DNA of 41,168 nt from JAHQVI01 sp050330195. GTDB lineage: Bacteria; Pseudomonadota; Alphaproteobacteria; Rhizobiales; Rhodomicrobiaceae. The translations under genes were made by a program, and so were the position numbers. Of this stretch, positions 7,518 to 15,150 are shown one piece after another. The notes under the pieces are model-generated. The model was not told the origin of the DNA. It did no database searches and was given only the letters and a program-made list of their open reading frames with translations. The stretch is from positions 1-41,168 of the forward strand of contig JBHJOB010000084.1 of NCBI GenBank assembly GCA_050330195.1, given 5' to 3'. Position 1 is the stretch's first letter; each line of letters begins with the position of its first letter.

Positions 7518-8843
7518 TTACTCCTGCCCGCCATCCTCGGCTTGGGCTGGCGCTTCACCGGGCTTCGCCGGGAATTTGGCCACCAGATCAAGCGTTTCTT
7601 CGTCACGGCGCACTTGCAGCGGGAGCCAGGTTCCGGGAGCCTGCCGCGTGACGACCTCGATAAGGTCCGGCGCGGCGTCGAGGGCTGTCCCCGCCGCCTG
7701 AACGATCCGGTCGCCTTTCTTCAATCCCGCCGTTTCGGCGATGCTGCCGGGGCCGACCGCTTCAACTTTCACACCGGCGCCGGCGGATGCAACTGCGAGT
7801 CGGACACCGAGCTTGGGAGCGGGCGGAGTGTCCGCGGACCGATCGTCCACGACAAAAATGGCGTCGGAATAATTGTCATCGACGGTTTCGCATGGCTCGC
7901 CCTTGCCAACCGGGATCGCGGTCGCGGCTTCGGTCATGCCCAGATCCTCCAGCTGATGCCGAATGCCAAAACCTCCCTCGACGTGACCGCTGCCCACAAT
8001 CGCCACGACCAAGGCGTCCCCTTGCTCCTTGCTGGCCTCGGCAAGCGCCTGAGCCATGGCGCGGTCCCAGACTTGCTGAGCCGCAACGAAGTTCCGAAAA
8101 TCGTCTTTCTGCTGAAATTCAGCGAGCTTTGCGTCGTCGATCTCAATCTGGTGGTCCGGAGTCTTTGCGTCCTTGCCGGGATCGCCGGAGGGCATCGCCT
8201 CCTTCAAGGCATAGACTTCGGCAAGCATGCGCTGGTAGCCTTGCGAAGCGGGCGCGGGCGTGCTCACGCCCTGACGCTCCGGCTCGGGAACGGCGTCCCA
8301 GCCTTCGCGGCCCACGCGAGCAACCAGCCCGCGCTCGACATTGAGAGCCTTCATGGGAATGCGGTGCATGCGCGCAAAGTCGAAGATCGGCATGTAAAGC
8401 CCAGAGGGGTACCCCCATATGCGGGTCCATCCGGCGCTGGCGAGGAAGTCTTCGCGGCTCAACTCGCCTCGCACCCACTTGTCCAGAACCGGCTGAGCCG
8501 CGCGCGGAAACATCTCGAGGCCGATGACAAGCGGTTTGCCTCGGCCATGCAACGCTGCAAGCGTATGGAGCTGCCAGCGATGATGCTCGGCATCGTCATG
8601 CGTTTCCCCCAGCAGGACAACGCGCTTGCGCGCCAGATCTTCGAGGATTTCCGTATGGGCGACCGGCTCTCTTTCGGGCAGGGCGAGCCAGTTTCCAGCC
8701 ACGTCGCAATACTCCGCCTTTTCCTGCGCCGTGCCTTCCTGAGTTTCGCCGGCGGCCGGCACAATCGACAAGGTAGCTGCAAACAGCGCAGCAGCACCGA
8801 TTGCGAGGCTGCGAACGGGCGCTTTGATCGGCGGGACATTCAC
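7518..8843 (-). CDS. ChaN/TIKI-family haem-binding lipoprotein-like protein with C-terminal PDZ domain
   Basis: The 441-residue protein has an N-terminal signal peptide (APVRSLAIGAAALFAATLSI, cleaved near PAAGE), so it is exported. A ChaN/TIKI-like domain (PF04187 type) follows, with LLGETHDDAEHHRWQLHTL, VIGLEMFPRAAQPVLDKW and VVAIVGSGHVEGG as hallmarks. The last 110 residues form a PDZ domain: LGVRLAV..., GPGSIAETAGLKKGDRIVQAAG. Campylobacter ChaN binds haem and TIKI proteins are metalloproteases. The family in proteobacteria is poorly defined, and the role here may be metal- or haem-linked envelope processing. GTG 8843 is chosen because AAGGAG lies ten bases upstream and the signal peptide then starts correctly. 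An ATG at 8921 would add 26 arginine-rich residues. No lipobox is evident. Confidence 0.85.
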   Translation of the reverse strand: MNVPPIKAPVRSLAIGAAALFAATLSIVPAAGETQEGTAQEKAEYCDVAGNWLALPEREPVAHTEILEDLARKRVVLLGETHDDAEHHRWQLHTLAALHGRGKPLVIGLEMFPRAAQPVLDKWVRGELSREDFLASAGWTRIWGYPSGLYMPIFDFARMHRIPMKALNVERGLVARVGREGWDAVPEPERQGVSTPAPASQGYQRMLAEVYALKEAMPSGDPGKDAKTPDHQIEIDDAKLAEFQQKDDFRNFVAAQQVWDRAMAQALAEASKEQGDALVVAIVGSGHVEGGFGIRHQLEDLGMTEAATAIPVGKGEPCETVDDNYSDAIFVVDDRSADTPPAPKLGVRLAVASAGAGVKVEAVGPGSIAETAGLKKGDRIVQAAGTALDAAPDLIEVVTRQAPGTWLPLQVRRDEETLDLVAKFPAKPGEAPAQAEDGGQE

Positions 8844-8988
8844 GTCGGAGGAACTCCTTTTGCGGGGTGAGGCCCGAGGCAATCCGCAACGCCGGAATCG
8901 CCGCCTCATCAGGGCCTGCATGATAAGGCGGATTCCCGGCGATTACGTGACGAGGTGCGGTCAATCCGCTGATGCCTTGGAACATGTC

Positions 8989-9444
8989 TTAGGAAATTGC
9001 CGTTCCGAAGGCGTCTTCCTGTCCCATCAGCCGCAACGCCGCAAGCCGCGCGAACCGCAGCGTCAACGCCTTGCGCCGCGCAGCGGATACCGGGACGCAT
9101 TCGGGGAGACGCACGATTTCCCCGTCATAGGCATCGGCGATCAGGAGGCCGACATCGGAAGGCAGGACATCCTGCGGGAATTCCGGCCCCACCGCAAAGA
9201 ACAGGCTGTCACACCATTCGGCATATTCAGGCCATTTGCGATCCGAACGATAGTCGGCGAGGCAGGATTTGACCTCCACGATCCAAACGTCCCCTGCCGG
9301 ACTGAGCGCCAGAATGTCCGCGCGCCGTCCGCTTTTGAGCGGGAACTCGGTGAGCGTGGCGTAGCCGAGCGCGTGCAAATGGCGTATCGCGCCCCGTTGG
9401 GGTATCGGAATTGGCCGGGATGGAAGTTCAGCAGAGACGTGCAT
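8989..9444 (-). CDS. mmcB: MmcB-family DNA repair protein (PD-(D/E)XK nuclease fold)
   Basis: The 151-residue cytoplasmic protein matches the MmcB family, known from Caulobacter as a mitomycin-C-induced repair factor. The core shows RADILALSPAGDVWIVEVKS with Asp43, Glu57 and Lys59, the PD-(D/E)XK catalytic pattern, and an upstream acidic Glu33. This suggests an endonuclease or nuclease-like domain acting on damaged DNA. It lies alone between chaN and tRNA-Pro, all on the minus strand. I found no clear alphaproteobacterial LexA box (GTTC-N7-GTTC) in the 160 bases upstream, so SOS control is not supported by sequence. No strong ribosome binding site precedes ATG 9444. Confidence 0.85.
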   Translation of the reverse strand: MHVSAELPSRPIPIPQRGAIRHLHALGYATLTEFPLKSGRRADILALSPAGDVWIVEVKSCLADYRSDRKWPEYAEWCDSLFFAVGPEFPQDVLPSDVGLLIADAYDGEIVRLPECVPVSAARRKALTLRFARLAALRLMGQEDAFGTAIS

Positions 9445-9603
9445 TGCTGCAAATCCGCATCAAAGGTTCACCGGCCATCAGAGTACCGGCGAAAATCCAC
9501 CGCGCAAGACCCGAGGCGGCGAAAAGTGAACATTCATGGGAGTGGTGGACAAGCCGGGACTCCGGTCTCAAGCGTTCGCACGCAATGGGCCGGACGGGTC
9601 AAA

Positions 9604-9680
9604 TGGTCGGAGCGGCGGGATTTGAACCCACGACCCCCAGTCCCCCAGACTGGTGCGCTACCGGGCTGCGCTACGCTCCG
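9604..9680 (-). tRNA. tRNA-Pro (anticodon GGG)
   Basis: The 77-nt gene folds as a full cloverleaf. The acceptor stem CGGAGCG pairs with CGCTCCG, followed by A73 and an encoded CCA. The D arm is GCGCAGCCCGGTAGCGC. The anticodon stem CCAGT/ACTGG encloses loop CTGGGGG with anticodon GGG, and the T arm contains GGTTCAAATCC. It decodes CCC and CCU proline codons. Confidence 0.96.
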
Positions 9681-9699
9681 ACAAGGTCAATGACGCTTC

Positions 9700-9729
9700 A
9701 TAATTGCCCCGCGTTTCCGGCAGGGTCAA
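9700..9729 (-). promoter_or_regulatory. Candidate promoter of tRNA-Pro
   Basis: On the minus strand TTGACC (9729-9724) and AATTAT (9705-9700) lie 18 bases apart. The -10 element ends 19 bases before the mature tRNA 5' end. The spacing and position fit a sigma-70 promoter for the tRNA. Confidence 0.5.
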
Positions 9730-9820
9730 TAGGCGAATTCGCTCGGGCAGGACGGCCAGTCGATTTCGCCCTCAGCTATGAGCGCCAAAGAGCAAATGAG
9801 CAATAATCCGGACGGGAAAG

Positions 9821-10333
9821 CTAACGGCGAGGCTCGCTGTCCCGTGCGGCGGCCTGGAGGATGTCACGACATTCCTCAAGATCCCTGACAAGGGAGAACA
9901 GCATGGCACGCTCGTCGGCTACGCCCTTTTCGTCTTTTTCGGTGCCAGCAACCATTCGTGATTTGCTTGACAGCGGATGGCGCTGGGCCTCGCTTGCCGC
10001 TTCTCCGGCCAGATTGGGAATGTCCTTGGGAGCCGCGCCAGAGGGCTCATCCGCATGAGCCCCTTCCTGCCAGCATGTCTTGACAAAGCGTACGCCACTG
10101 TCGCGCAAGATGCGTTGAACGCCCTTGATCGTGTAGCCATCGCTATAGAGAAGCCAGCGTATGCCGCGCAGCAAGTCCACGTCTTCCGGACGATAATAAC
10201 GCCGTCCGCCGCCGCGCTTCATCGGCTTTAGCTGGTTGAATTTGCCTTCCCAAAATCGAAGAACATGTTTCGGGACATCAAGCTCGTCCGCAACCTCGCT
10301 TATCGTGCGAAAAGCACTCGAAGATTTCTCCAA
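9821..10333 (-). CDS. MerR-family transcriptional regulator
   Basis: The protein (about 170 residues) begins with a winged helix-turn-helix of MerR type: FRTISEVADELDVPKHVLRFWEGKF, then GGGRRYYRPEDVDLLRGIRWLLYSDGYTIKGVQRIL. The C-terminal half is variable, with no metal-binding cysteines like those of MerR or CueR, so the effector is unknown. A gene of this type directly follows ihfA in many alphaproteobacteria, which matches the 26-38 nt gap here. TTG 10333 would give MEKSSSAFRTISEVAD, which fits relatives as I recall them, with GTGGGGG just upstream. GTG 10345 is the alternative and adds four residues. Confidence 0.88.
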   Translation of the reverse strand: MEKSSSAFRTISEVADELDVPKHVLRFWEGKFNQLKPMKRGGGRRYYRPEDVDLLRGIRWLLYSDGYTIKGVQRILRDSGVRFVKTCWQEGAHADEPSGAAPKDIPNLAGEAASEAQRHPLSSKSRMVAGTEKDEKGVADERAMLFSLVRDLEECRDILQAAARDSEPRR

Positions 10334-10371
10334 AATGGCCCCCACTATTCATATTCCGGCCCGCACCGGAA

Positions 10372-10698
10372 TTATTCAGCCGCTTTTTTAGTCTTGATCA
10401 ATGACGAGTTGATACGCTCCTTCATGATATTACTGGCTCGAAACACGAGCACACGTCTCGGCGTTATCGGAACGACCTCTCCAGTCTTGGGATTACGGCC
10501 GACACGCTCCCTTTTCTCGCGCACGCTGAATGACCCGAAACTGGAGAGCTTCACGTTCTCTCCGCGTTCGAGGCAACCGATAACGTCGCGAATGACGCTC
10601 TCAACCAATTCGGCGGATTCATTCCGCGGCAGGCCGACCTTCTGGAAGACCGCTTCCGCTAAATCTGCTCTGGTGAGTGTTTTGCCGTTTGACGGCAT
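10372..10698 (-). CDS. ihfA: Integration host factor subunit alpha
   Basis: The 108-residue protein is a HU/IHF-family DNA-bending subunit. It shows TLTRADLAEAVFQKVGLPRNESAELVESVI at the N terminus, then KLSSFGSFSVREKRERVGRNPKTGEVVPITPRRVLVF. The RxGRNPKTGE stretch is the minor-groove-binding arm with its conserved proline. The ERGENVKLSSFGSF segment and the position after fabH and before merR identify it as the alpha subunit. It partners with IhfB, encoded elsewhere. A candidate promoter at 10737-10766 gives it its own transcription start, apart from read-through from fabH 250 bp upstream. Confidence 0.95.
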   Translation of the reverse strand: MPSNGKTLTRADLAEAVFQKVGLPRNESAELVESVIRDVIGCLERGENVKLSSFGSFSVREKRERVGRNPKTGEVVPITPRRVLVFRASNIMKERINSSLIKTKKAAE

Positions 10699-10736
10699 GT
10701 GGACTCAGCTCTGTCTGGAAGTGTTAAGGGAGTTCA

Positions 10737-10766
10737 ATATTAATGGATATTTGGTTAATCGGTCAA
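10737..10766 (-). promoter_or_regulatory. Candidate promoter of ihfA
   Basis: On the minus strand TTGACC (10766-10761) and TAATAT (10742-10737) are 18 bases apart in an AT-rich 250-bp gap. Transcription would start about 30 nt before the ihfA ATG. AT-rich tracts upstream could be IHF autoregulatory sites, but I cannot assign one. Confidence 0.5.
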
Positions 10767-10948
10767 CGATAGATGTTACATCGCACTGATTTAAAGGAAG
10801 ATTCTCTGAAATAACATCTGTCTGGGGCGGATCGCTCAGTCGAAAAAGAATGGTTATGAAACAACAGCGCTAGTAGGATTTATTTAAAAGTCAGTTGAAT
10901 CCGGAGTTGTGGGGCGATTTTATTCCATAATGCCTTCACGGAACACTA

Positions 10949-11926
10949 TTACCAGCGGACCAGAACAGAGCCCCACGTAAAGCCGCCGCCCATGGCCTCT
11001 AGCAGGACGAGATCACCAGTATTGATACGGCCATCCCGCCGGGCAAGATCGAGCGCGAGCGGAATAGAAGCGGCCGATGTATTGCCATGCTTCTCCAGCG
11101 TCATCACGATCTTCTCAGGCGAAATGCCCAGCTTGCGGGCCGTTCCATCCAGAATTCTCTTGTTCGCCTGATGCGGAACGAACCAGTCGATGTCGTCCGC
11201 GGTCAGGTCATAGGCGTTGAGCGTATCCTGAATGACATCGGAAATGGCGCCGACGGCAAAGCGGAAAACCTCCTTGCCCTGCATTCTGAGATGCCCGACA
11301 GTCTGCGTCGAGGATGGTCCGCCATCAACATAGAGCAGATCCTTGTATCGGCCGTCAGACCGCAGGATCGACCCGATGATGCCGCGTTCGTTCTTCTTCC
11401 CTGTCGCCTGCTGGCCTTCCACCACCACCGCGCCGGCCCCATCGCCGAACAGCACGCAGGTCGTACGGTCCTTGAAATCGAGAATGCGCGAAAAGGTTTC
11501 CGACCCGATGACCAGAGCGCGGCGATATTGGCCGGACTTTATGAAATTGTCGGCGGTGGCAAGCGCATAGACGAAACCGGAGCAGACAGCCTGAAGATCG
11601 AAGGCCGCACCGTGCGTGATGCCGAGCGCCGCCTGCACCGTAACAGCGCTGGCCGGGAATGTGTTGTCCGGCGTTGACGTCGCCAGCACGATCAGGTCGA
11701 TTTCACTGGCGGCGACCCCCGCCACTTCAAGCGCGTTTCTTGCAGCGGCAATGGCCAGGTCCGACGTATTCTCGCCTTCGGCTGCGAAATGGCGTTCGCG
11801 AATGCCGCTCCGTTCGACAATCCACTCGTCGGACGTGTCCACGATTCGCGACAGATCGTCATTTGTGACGACTCTTTCGGGGAGATAGGCTCCGCAACCG
11901 CGGATCACTGAACGAATGGTGCTCAC
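10949..11926 (-). CDS. fabH: Beta-ketoacyl-ACP synthase III
   Basis: The 325-residue enzyme condenses acetyl-CoA with malonyl-ACP to start type II fatty acid synthesis. The Cys-His-Asn triad is visible as Cys115 (LQAVCSGF), His252 (FVPHQANKRI) and Asn282 (KHGNTSAASIP). GGGFTWGSVLVRW closes the chain as expected. It begins with GTG 11926, which overlaps the plsX stop codon as GTGA, so translation is coupled to plsX. The plsX-fabH pair links phospholipid and fatty-acid initiation and is conserved widely. Confidence 0.97.
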   Translation of the reverse strand: MSTIRSVIRGCGAYLPERVVTNDDLSRIVDTSDEWIVERSGIRERHFAAEGENTSDLAIAAARNALEVAGVAASEIDLIVLATSTPDNTFPASAVTVQAALGITHGAAFDLQAVCSGFVYALATADNFIKSGQYRRALVIGSETFSRILDFKDRTTCVLFGDGAGAVVVEGQQATGKKNERGIIGSILRSDGRYKDLLYVDGGPSSTQTVGHLRMQGKEVFRFAVGAISDVIQDTLNAYDLTADDIDWFVPHQANKRILDGTARKLGISPEKIVMTLEKHGNTSAASIPLALDLARRDGRINTGDLVLLEAMGGGFTWGSVLVRW

Positions 11927-12987
11927 GAAATCACGTCCGTCGTTTTCAACTTCGGCGCCTGCTGCAGGGCATCCTGAAAGCGCTCGATGTCCTTGGAAAT
12001 ACCAGCCACAAGCCCGCTTCTTGCCATGTCGTAACCGAGATCGACTGCGCTTGCAAAGCCAATCGCGTCGGCGCCGCCATGACTCTTGATGACGATGCCC
12101 TGAAGCCCCAGAAAGATACCGCCATTGGAATGGCGAGGATCCATCTTGTCACGCAAGGCGCGAAATGCGCCTTGGGCAAAGAAGGCCCCGATCCTGGCCA
12201 TGAGCGAACGGTTCATAGCCGCTCGCAGATAGGCCGCGATCTGCTTGGCGGTGCCTTCGGCGGCTTTCAGCGCGATGTTGCCGGTGAAGCCTTCGGTCAC
12301 CACGACATCGACGGTGCCCTGCCCCAGATCGTTACCCTCGACAAAGCCATGATAGACGATCGGCAGGTCCGCCTTCCTGAGAGCTTCTCCCGCCCGCCGG
12401 ATCTCTTCAAGCCCTTTTACCTCTTCGACGCCGATATTCAACAGCCCGACCGATGGTTTGTCGACGTGGAACAACGCCCGCGCAAGCGCCGCCCCCATGC
12501 CCGCATTGTCGACAAGCTGGCGCGCATCGCCGCCGACATTCGCTCCGATATCGAGCACGATGCATTCGCTGGAAATCGTCGGCCAGACGCCCGCGATCGC
12601 TGGCCGGTCGATATTGGGCAGCGTTTGCAGGCAGAACATCGACATCACCATCAGCGCGCCGGTGTTGCCCGCCGACACCACCGCGTCGGCCTCGCCCTTC
12701 TTGGCCGCTTCAAGCGCCTTCCACATGCTGGACTTGCCGCGCCCCTGGCGCAGCGCCTGGCTGGGCTTGGCGTCCATGGCAATGGCGACTTCGGTGTGGA
12801 ACACACGCGAGTTGCGCGCCAGAGCCGGATAGGCGTCAAGATGAGGCTGGATCGCCTGCTCATCGCCGAAAATCAGAAATTCGGTATCGGGATGCCGAAC
12901 AAGCGAAAGCGCAGCGCCGGGTATGGCAATCGACGGCCCGTGATCGCCCCCCATGGCGTCAAGCGCGATTCGAATACGGTCGGTCAT
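11923..12987 (-). CDS. plsX: Phosphate acyltransferase PlsX
   Basis: The 354-residue peripheral membrane enzyme makes acyl-phosphate from acyl-ACP for phosphatidic acid synthesis. The N terminus IRIALDAMGGDHGPSIAIPGA is diagnostic. VSAGNTGALM, VLDIGANVGGDARQLVDNAGMGAA and VVVTEGFTGNIALKAAEG follow. ATG 12987 is chosen because it starts six residues before the conserved AMGGDHG core and has GGAG just upstream. Longer frames would add an arginine-rich segment without homology. fabH overlaps its stop codon. The 217-bp gap upstream separates it from yceD and contains no rpmF gene. Confidence 0.96.
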   Translation of the reverse strand: MTDRIRIALDAMGGDHGPSIAIPGAALSLVRHPDTEFLIFGDEQAIQPHLDAYPALARNSRVFHTEVAIAMDAKPSQALRQGRGKSSMWKALEAAKKGEADAVVSAGNTGALMVMSMFCLQTLPNIDRPAIAGVWPTISSECIVLDIGANVGGDARQLVDNAGMGAALARALFHVDKPSVGLLNIGVEEVKGLEEIRRAGEALRKADLPIVYHGFVEGNDLGQGTVDVVVTEGFTGNIALKAAEGTAKQIAAYLRAAMNRSLMARIGAFFAQGAFRALRDKMDPRHSNGGIFLGLQGIVIKSHGGADAIGFASAVDLGYDMARSGLVAGISKDIERFQDALQQAPKLKTTDVIS

Positions 12988-13204
12988 TTCTCCATTTCCG
13001 AAACTGGCAAAAGGGGAACGGGGCGAGCGGCGCTGCCTCGCCGGACGCGCGAGACCATTACGCAATGCGGCGGGCAATACAAGGAAATTCAGGCCATTTG
13101 ACGAGGAACAGAAGATGTGGATTCGCGCCCCGGATCAAGGATATGACCCGCGATACCATATTTGAAAACTCAGGGGCAATAAGGCGGTTTTTGCTCCTGC
13201 CGCT

Positions 13205-13765
13205 TCACTCCTTGGGCTTCAGCTTCGACAGGCCGGCAAATGGGCCGAGCTTGTTGGTCCCGTCCGCGTCCCTGGTCTTTTCGTCCTCCCATTCCAAGGC
13301 CGCGCCGCTCTTGCGAGGATAGGGATTGATGGCGCTGGCGAGCAGCTCGATGGCCAAAGCGCCGAGATCGACCGCGCCATTGACGATCGGCGCCGGCGGA
13401 TCTTCGGGCAGATCACTGACGAGAACGTCTTCCTCGGCCACCGTCGCGGCGATCTGCTTTTCCGGCCAGCATTCCAGATCGACCGGCTCGTCAATGCTTT
13501 CGGCAACGGGATCGAGCGTCACGCCGCAAAGCTGCGTCAGCTCTGCGCGCAGTTGCCCGGACAGACGGAAGCGGTTCTTCGCGGCAGGCGTCAGGCGATA
13601 GTCGAGGGCAACGCTCTCAAGGCTCTCGATCCTGAGAAAGGCCGCTACGCGCTTCCGGTCGCCAGCCTCAAGCGCAAAATCACCCTCGATGGGCCTGTCG
13701 CCGTCGCCGAGGGATATCTTGAGCGAAAAAACCGGGGGTAGCTGAGCCTGGACGTCAGTAGGCAT
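13205..13765 (-). CDS. DUF177 / YceD-family protein
   Basis: The 186-residue soluble protein matches the DUF177 (YceD) family, with RFRLSGQLRAELTQLCGVTLDPVAESIDEPVDLECWP as the conserved centre. This includes one of the usual cysteines (LTQLCGVTL). Plant and bacterial DUF177 proteins have been linked to 23S rRNA accumulation, which fits its frequent location beside rpmF and plsX. rpmF is absent here. Its start overlaps the end of the cytochrome bc1 chaperone gene by 11 nt, so the two should be co-translated. The C-terminal region is charged and includes AALEWEDEK, typical of the family end. Confidence 0.88.
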   Translation of the reverse strand: MPTDVQAQLPPVFSLKISLGDGDRPIEGDFALEAGDRKRVAAFLRIESLESVALDYRLTPAAKNRFRLSGQLRAELTQLCGVTLDPVAESIDEPVDLECWPEKQIAATVAEEDVLVSDLPEDPPAPIVNGAVDLGALAIELLASAINPYPRKSGAALEWEDEKTRDADGTNKLGPFAGLSKLKPKE

Positions 13766-14318
13766 TATTCCTTGATCCGGCAGCGATCTCCGGGAAGCGG
13801 ATATTTCCCTGAAGCAGCATGTTCAGGGGCATTTCCTGGATGTTCTTGATGGATTGCTGAATGTAGACGGCAATCGGCTCGGAAGAGACGGACTGCTCGC
13901 CGCCGCCATCGGAGGACTGGAAGCTCTTCCACACTTCGGCGGAGAGGCCCTTGATGTCATTGCGCTGCATGGCAGTCGAATAGGCAAGCAACTGGCCGTA
14001 GAAGAGCTGGGCGATCTTGCGAACCTCTTTCGGCACGTTGCGGTCGGACACGCCAAGGTCGCGGACCATGGTGTCCATCTCGCGGATGAAGGCCTCGACG
14101 ATTTCCTGCGCGAGCAACTGCCCTTCGCGGCCGCCAAGCTTCAGGATCTGCAGGACGACGAACATGTGGATGACCAGCATGTCGAAGCGTCCGGAGAGCG
14201 TATCGGGCACATTGCAGCGAATATAGAACGCAGGATTGCGTGACTGCGCCACAATTGCATCGTAAATCCTTTCGGCAGCTTCCTTTCGGGCCGCGCGACC
14301 TGCAAACCAGCGGAACAT
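13755..14318 (-). CDS. Ubiquinol-cytochrome c chaperone (CBP3/UQCC1 family)
   Basis: The protein (187 residues from ATG 14318) belongs to the CBP3/UQCC1 family, which assists cytochrome b maturation in the bc1 complex. FYIRCNVPDTLSGRFDMLVIHMFVVLQILK and FIREMDTMVRDLGVSDRNVPKEVRKIAQLFYGQL are the family core. The start at MFRWFAGRAARKEAAERIYDAIV matches relatives. ATG 14360 or GTG 14381 would add residues with no family support. It is the first gene of a minus-strand run with yceD, plsX and fabH, and is divergent from bamE. Confidence 0.92.
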   Translation of the reverse strand: MFRWFAGRAARKEAAERIYDAIVAQSRNPAFYIRCNVPDTLSGRFDMLVIHMFVVLQILKLGGREGQLLAQEIVEAFIREMDTMVRDLGVSDRNVPKEVRKIAQLFYGQLLAYSTAMQRNDIKGLSAEVWKSFQSSDGGGEQSVSSEPIAVYIQQSIKNIQEMPLNMLLQGNIRFPEIAAGSRNNAY

Positions 14319-14422
14319 CGGTGTTGTATGACCTTGAGCCTGGAATCTGTTACGCGTCATGTTTGTCACGGGTGCCACCACGCCAAAAAAACTAATGCCC
14401 TAGAACGTAAAGCTCTCAAATC

Positions 14423-14438
14423 AGCCTGAATTCAGGCT
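14423..14438. promoter_or_regulatory. 16-bp perfect palindrome upstream of bamE
   Basis: AGCCTGAATTCAGGCT is a perfect inverted repeat 25 bp before the upstream bamE start codon, in the divergent region shared with the bc1 chaperone gene. It has no loop, which fits a dimeric protein site better than an RNA hairpin. The binding protein is unknown. Confidence 0.4.
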
Positions 14439-14463
14439 TTACTGGATCGCAAGGTACAGCTCT

Positions 14464-14991
14464 ATGTCAAATCAAGAATCCCTATACACGAGAAATGGTG
14501 CCTATATGAGGGCAAGTTCGCCAAAATCGAGAAAAAATTTCCGGGATCTCTTCCTGAATTCGGTCGCAGCCGTCGGCATTGCGCTGAGCCTTTCAGCCTG
14601 TGCGGCAGACATCACCAAACATGGTCATGTCTTTACGGAGGAGGATCTGGCGCAGGTCAAGGAAGGGATGAGCCACGATCAGGTGATCCTCGCCCTCGGC
14701 ACTCCTGACACCAAATCCACAGTTGATCAGAATGCTTATTACTACATTTCCACCACAACAGAAAGATCTGTTGCCTTCCTGGACGCTAAAATTACAGACA
14801 GGCGCGTGGTGGCAATTTATTTCGACGAGAATAATGTCGTCAACCGGGTGGCTAATTATGGCCTGAAGGACGGGATTGTATTCGATTTCGTCACCCGCAA
14901 GACGCCGTCGCGCGGTTCGGAAGATGGACTGTTGAAAGAGCTTTTCCGCAATATAGGACGTCCGCAACCAACAGTCAGCTCGGGTTACTAA
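14464..14991 (+). CDS. bamE: Outer membrane protein assembly factor BamE (SmpA/OmlA lipoprotein)
   Basis: The 175-residue protein is a lipoprotein of the BAM complex, which inserts outer-membrane beta-barrels. The hydrophobic stretch NSVAAVGIALSLSAC ends in a lipobox with the acylated cysteine. The SmpA/OmlA domain follows: EEDLAQVKEGMSHDQVILALGTPDTKSTVDQNAYYYIS, then VVAIYFDENNVVNRVANYGLKDG. The N terminus before the hydrophobic core is long. ATG 14506 (MRASSPKSRKNF) is a reasonable alternative that would give a more usual signal peptide. AAGG precedes ATG 14464. A strong bidirectional terminator follows at 15051. Confidence 0.93.
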   Translation: MSNQESLYTRNGAYMRASSPKSRKNFRDLFLNSVAAVGIALSLSACAADITKHGHVFTEEDLAQVKEGMSHDQVILALGTPDTKSTVDQNAYYYISTTTERSVAFLDAKITDRRVVAIYFDENNVVNRVANYGLKDGIVFDFVTRKTPSRGSEDGLLKELFRNIGRPQPTVSSGY

Positions 14992-15050
14992 CTATGCATT
15001 TCTACGCTGATCGAAGCTGATCTGGACAGTTCGCACATGATTCTATCAAT

Positions 15051-15079
15051 AAAAAGGGCCCACATGCGGGGCCCTTTTT
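15051..15079. terminator. Bidirectional intrinsic terminator between bamE and hppA
   Basis: AAAAAGGGCCC and GGGCCCTTTTT form a perfect 11-bp stem around a 7-nt loop. A-rich and T-rich ends allow termination on both strands. It serves bamE (+) and hppA (-), which converge here. Confidence 0.92.
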
Positions 15080-15150
15080 CGTAATTGCACTCGAAAATCC
15101 TGTTGTCGGATGTCGGGCGGGAGCATGTCGCCCCCGCTTATCCACATGTT

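Noticed and set aside
7335..8870. 511-codon plus-strand open frame
   Set aside because: It is antisense to the ChaN-PDZ gene, has no ribosome binding site and no family resemblance.
9445..9603. SOS (LexA) box upstream of mmcB
   Set aside because: Only isolated GTTC or GAAC half sites are present, with no N7-spaced partner.
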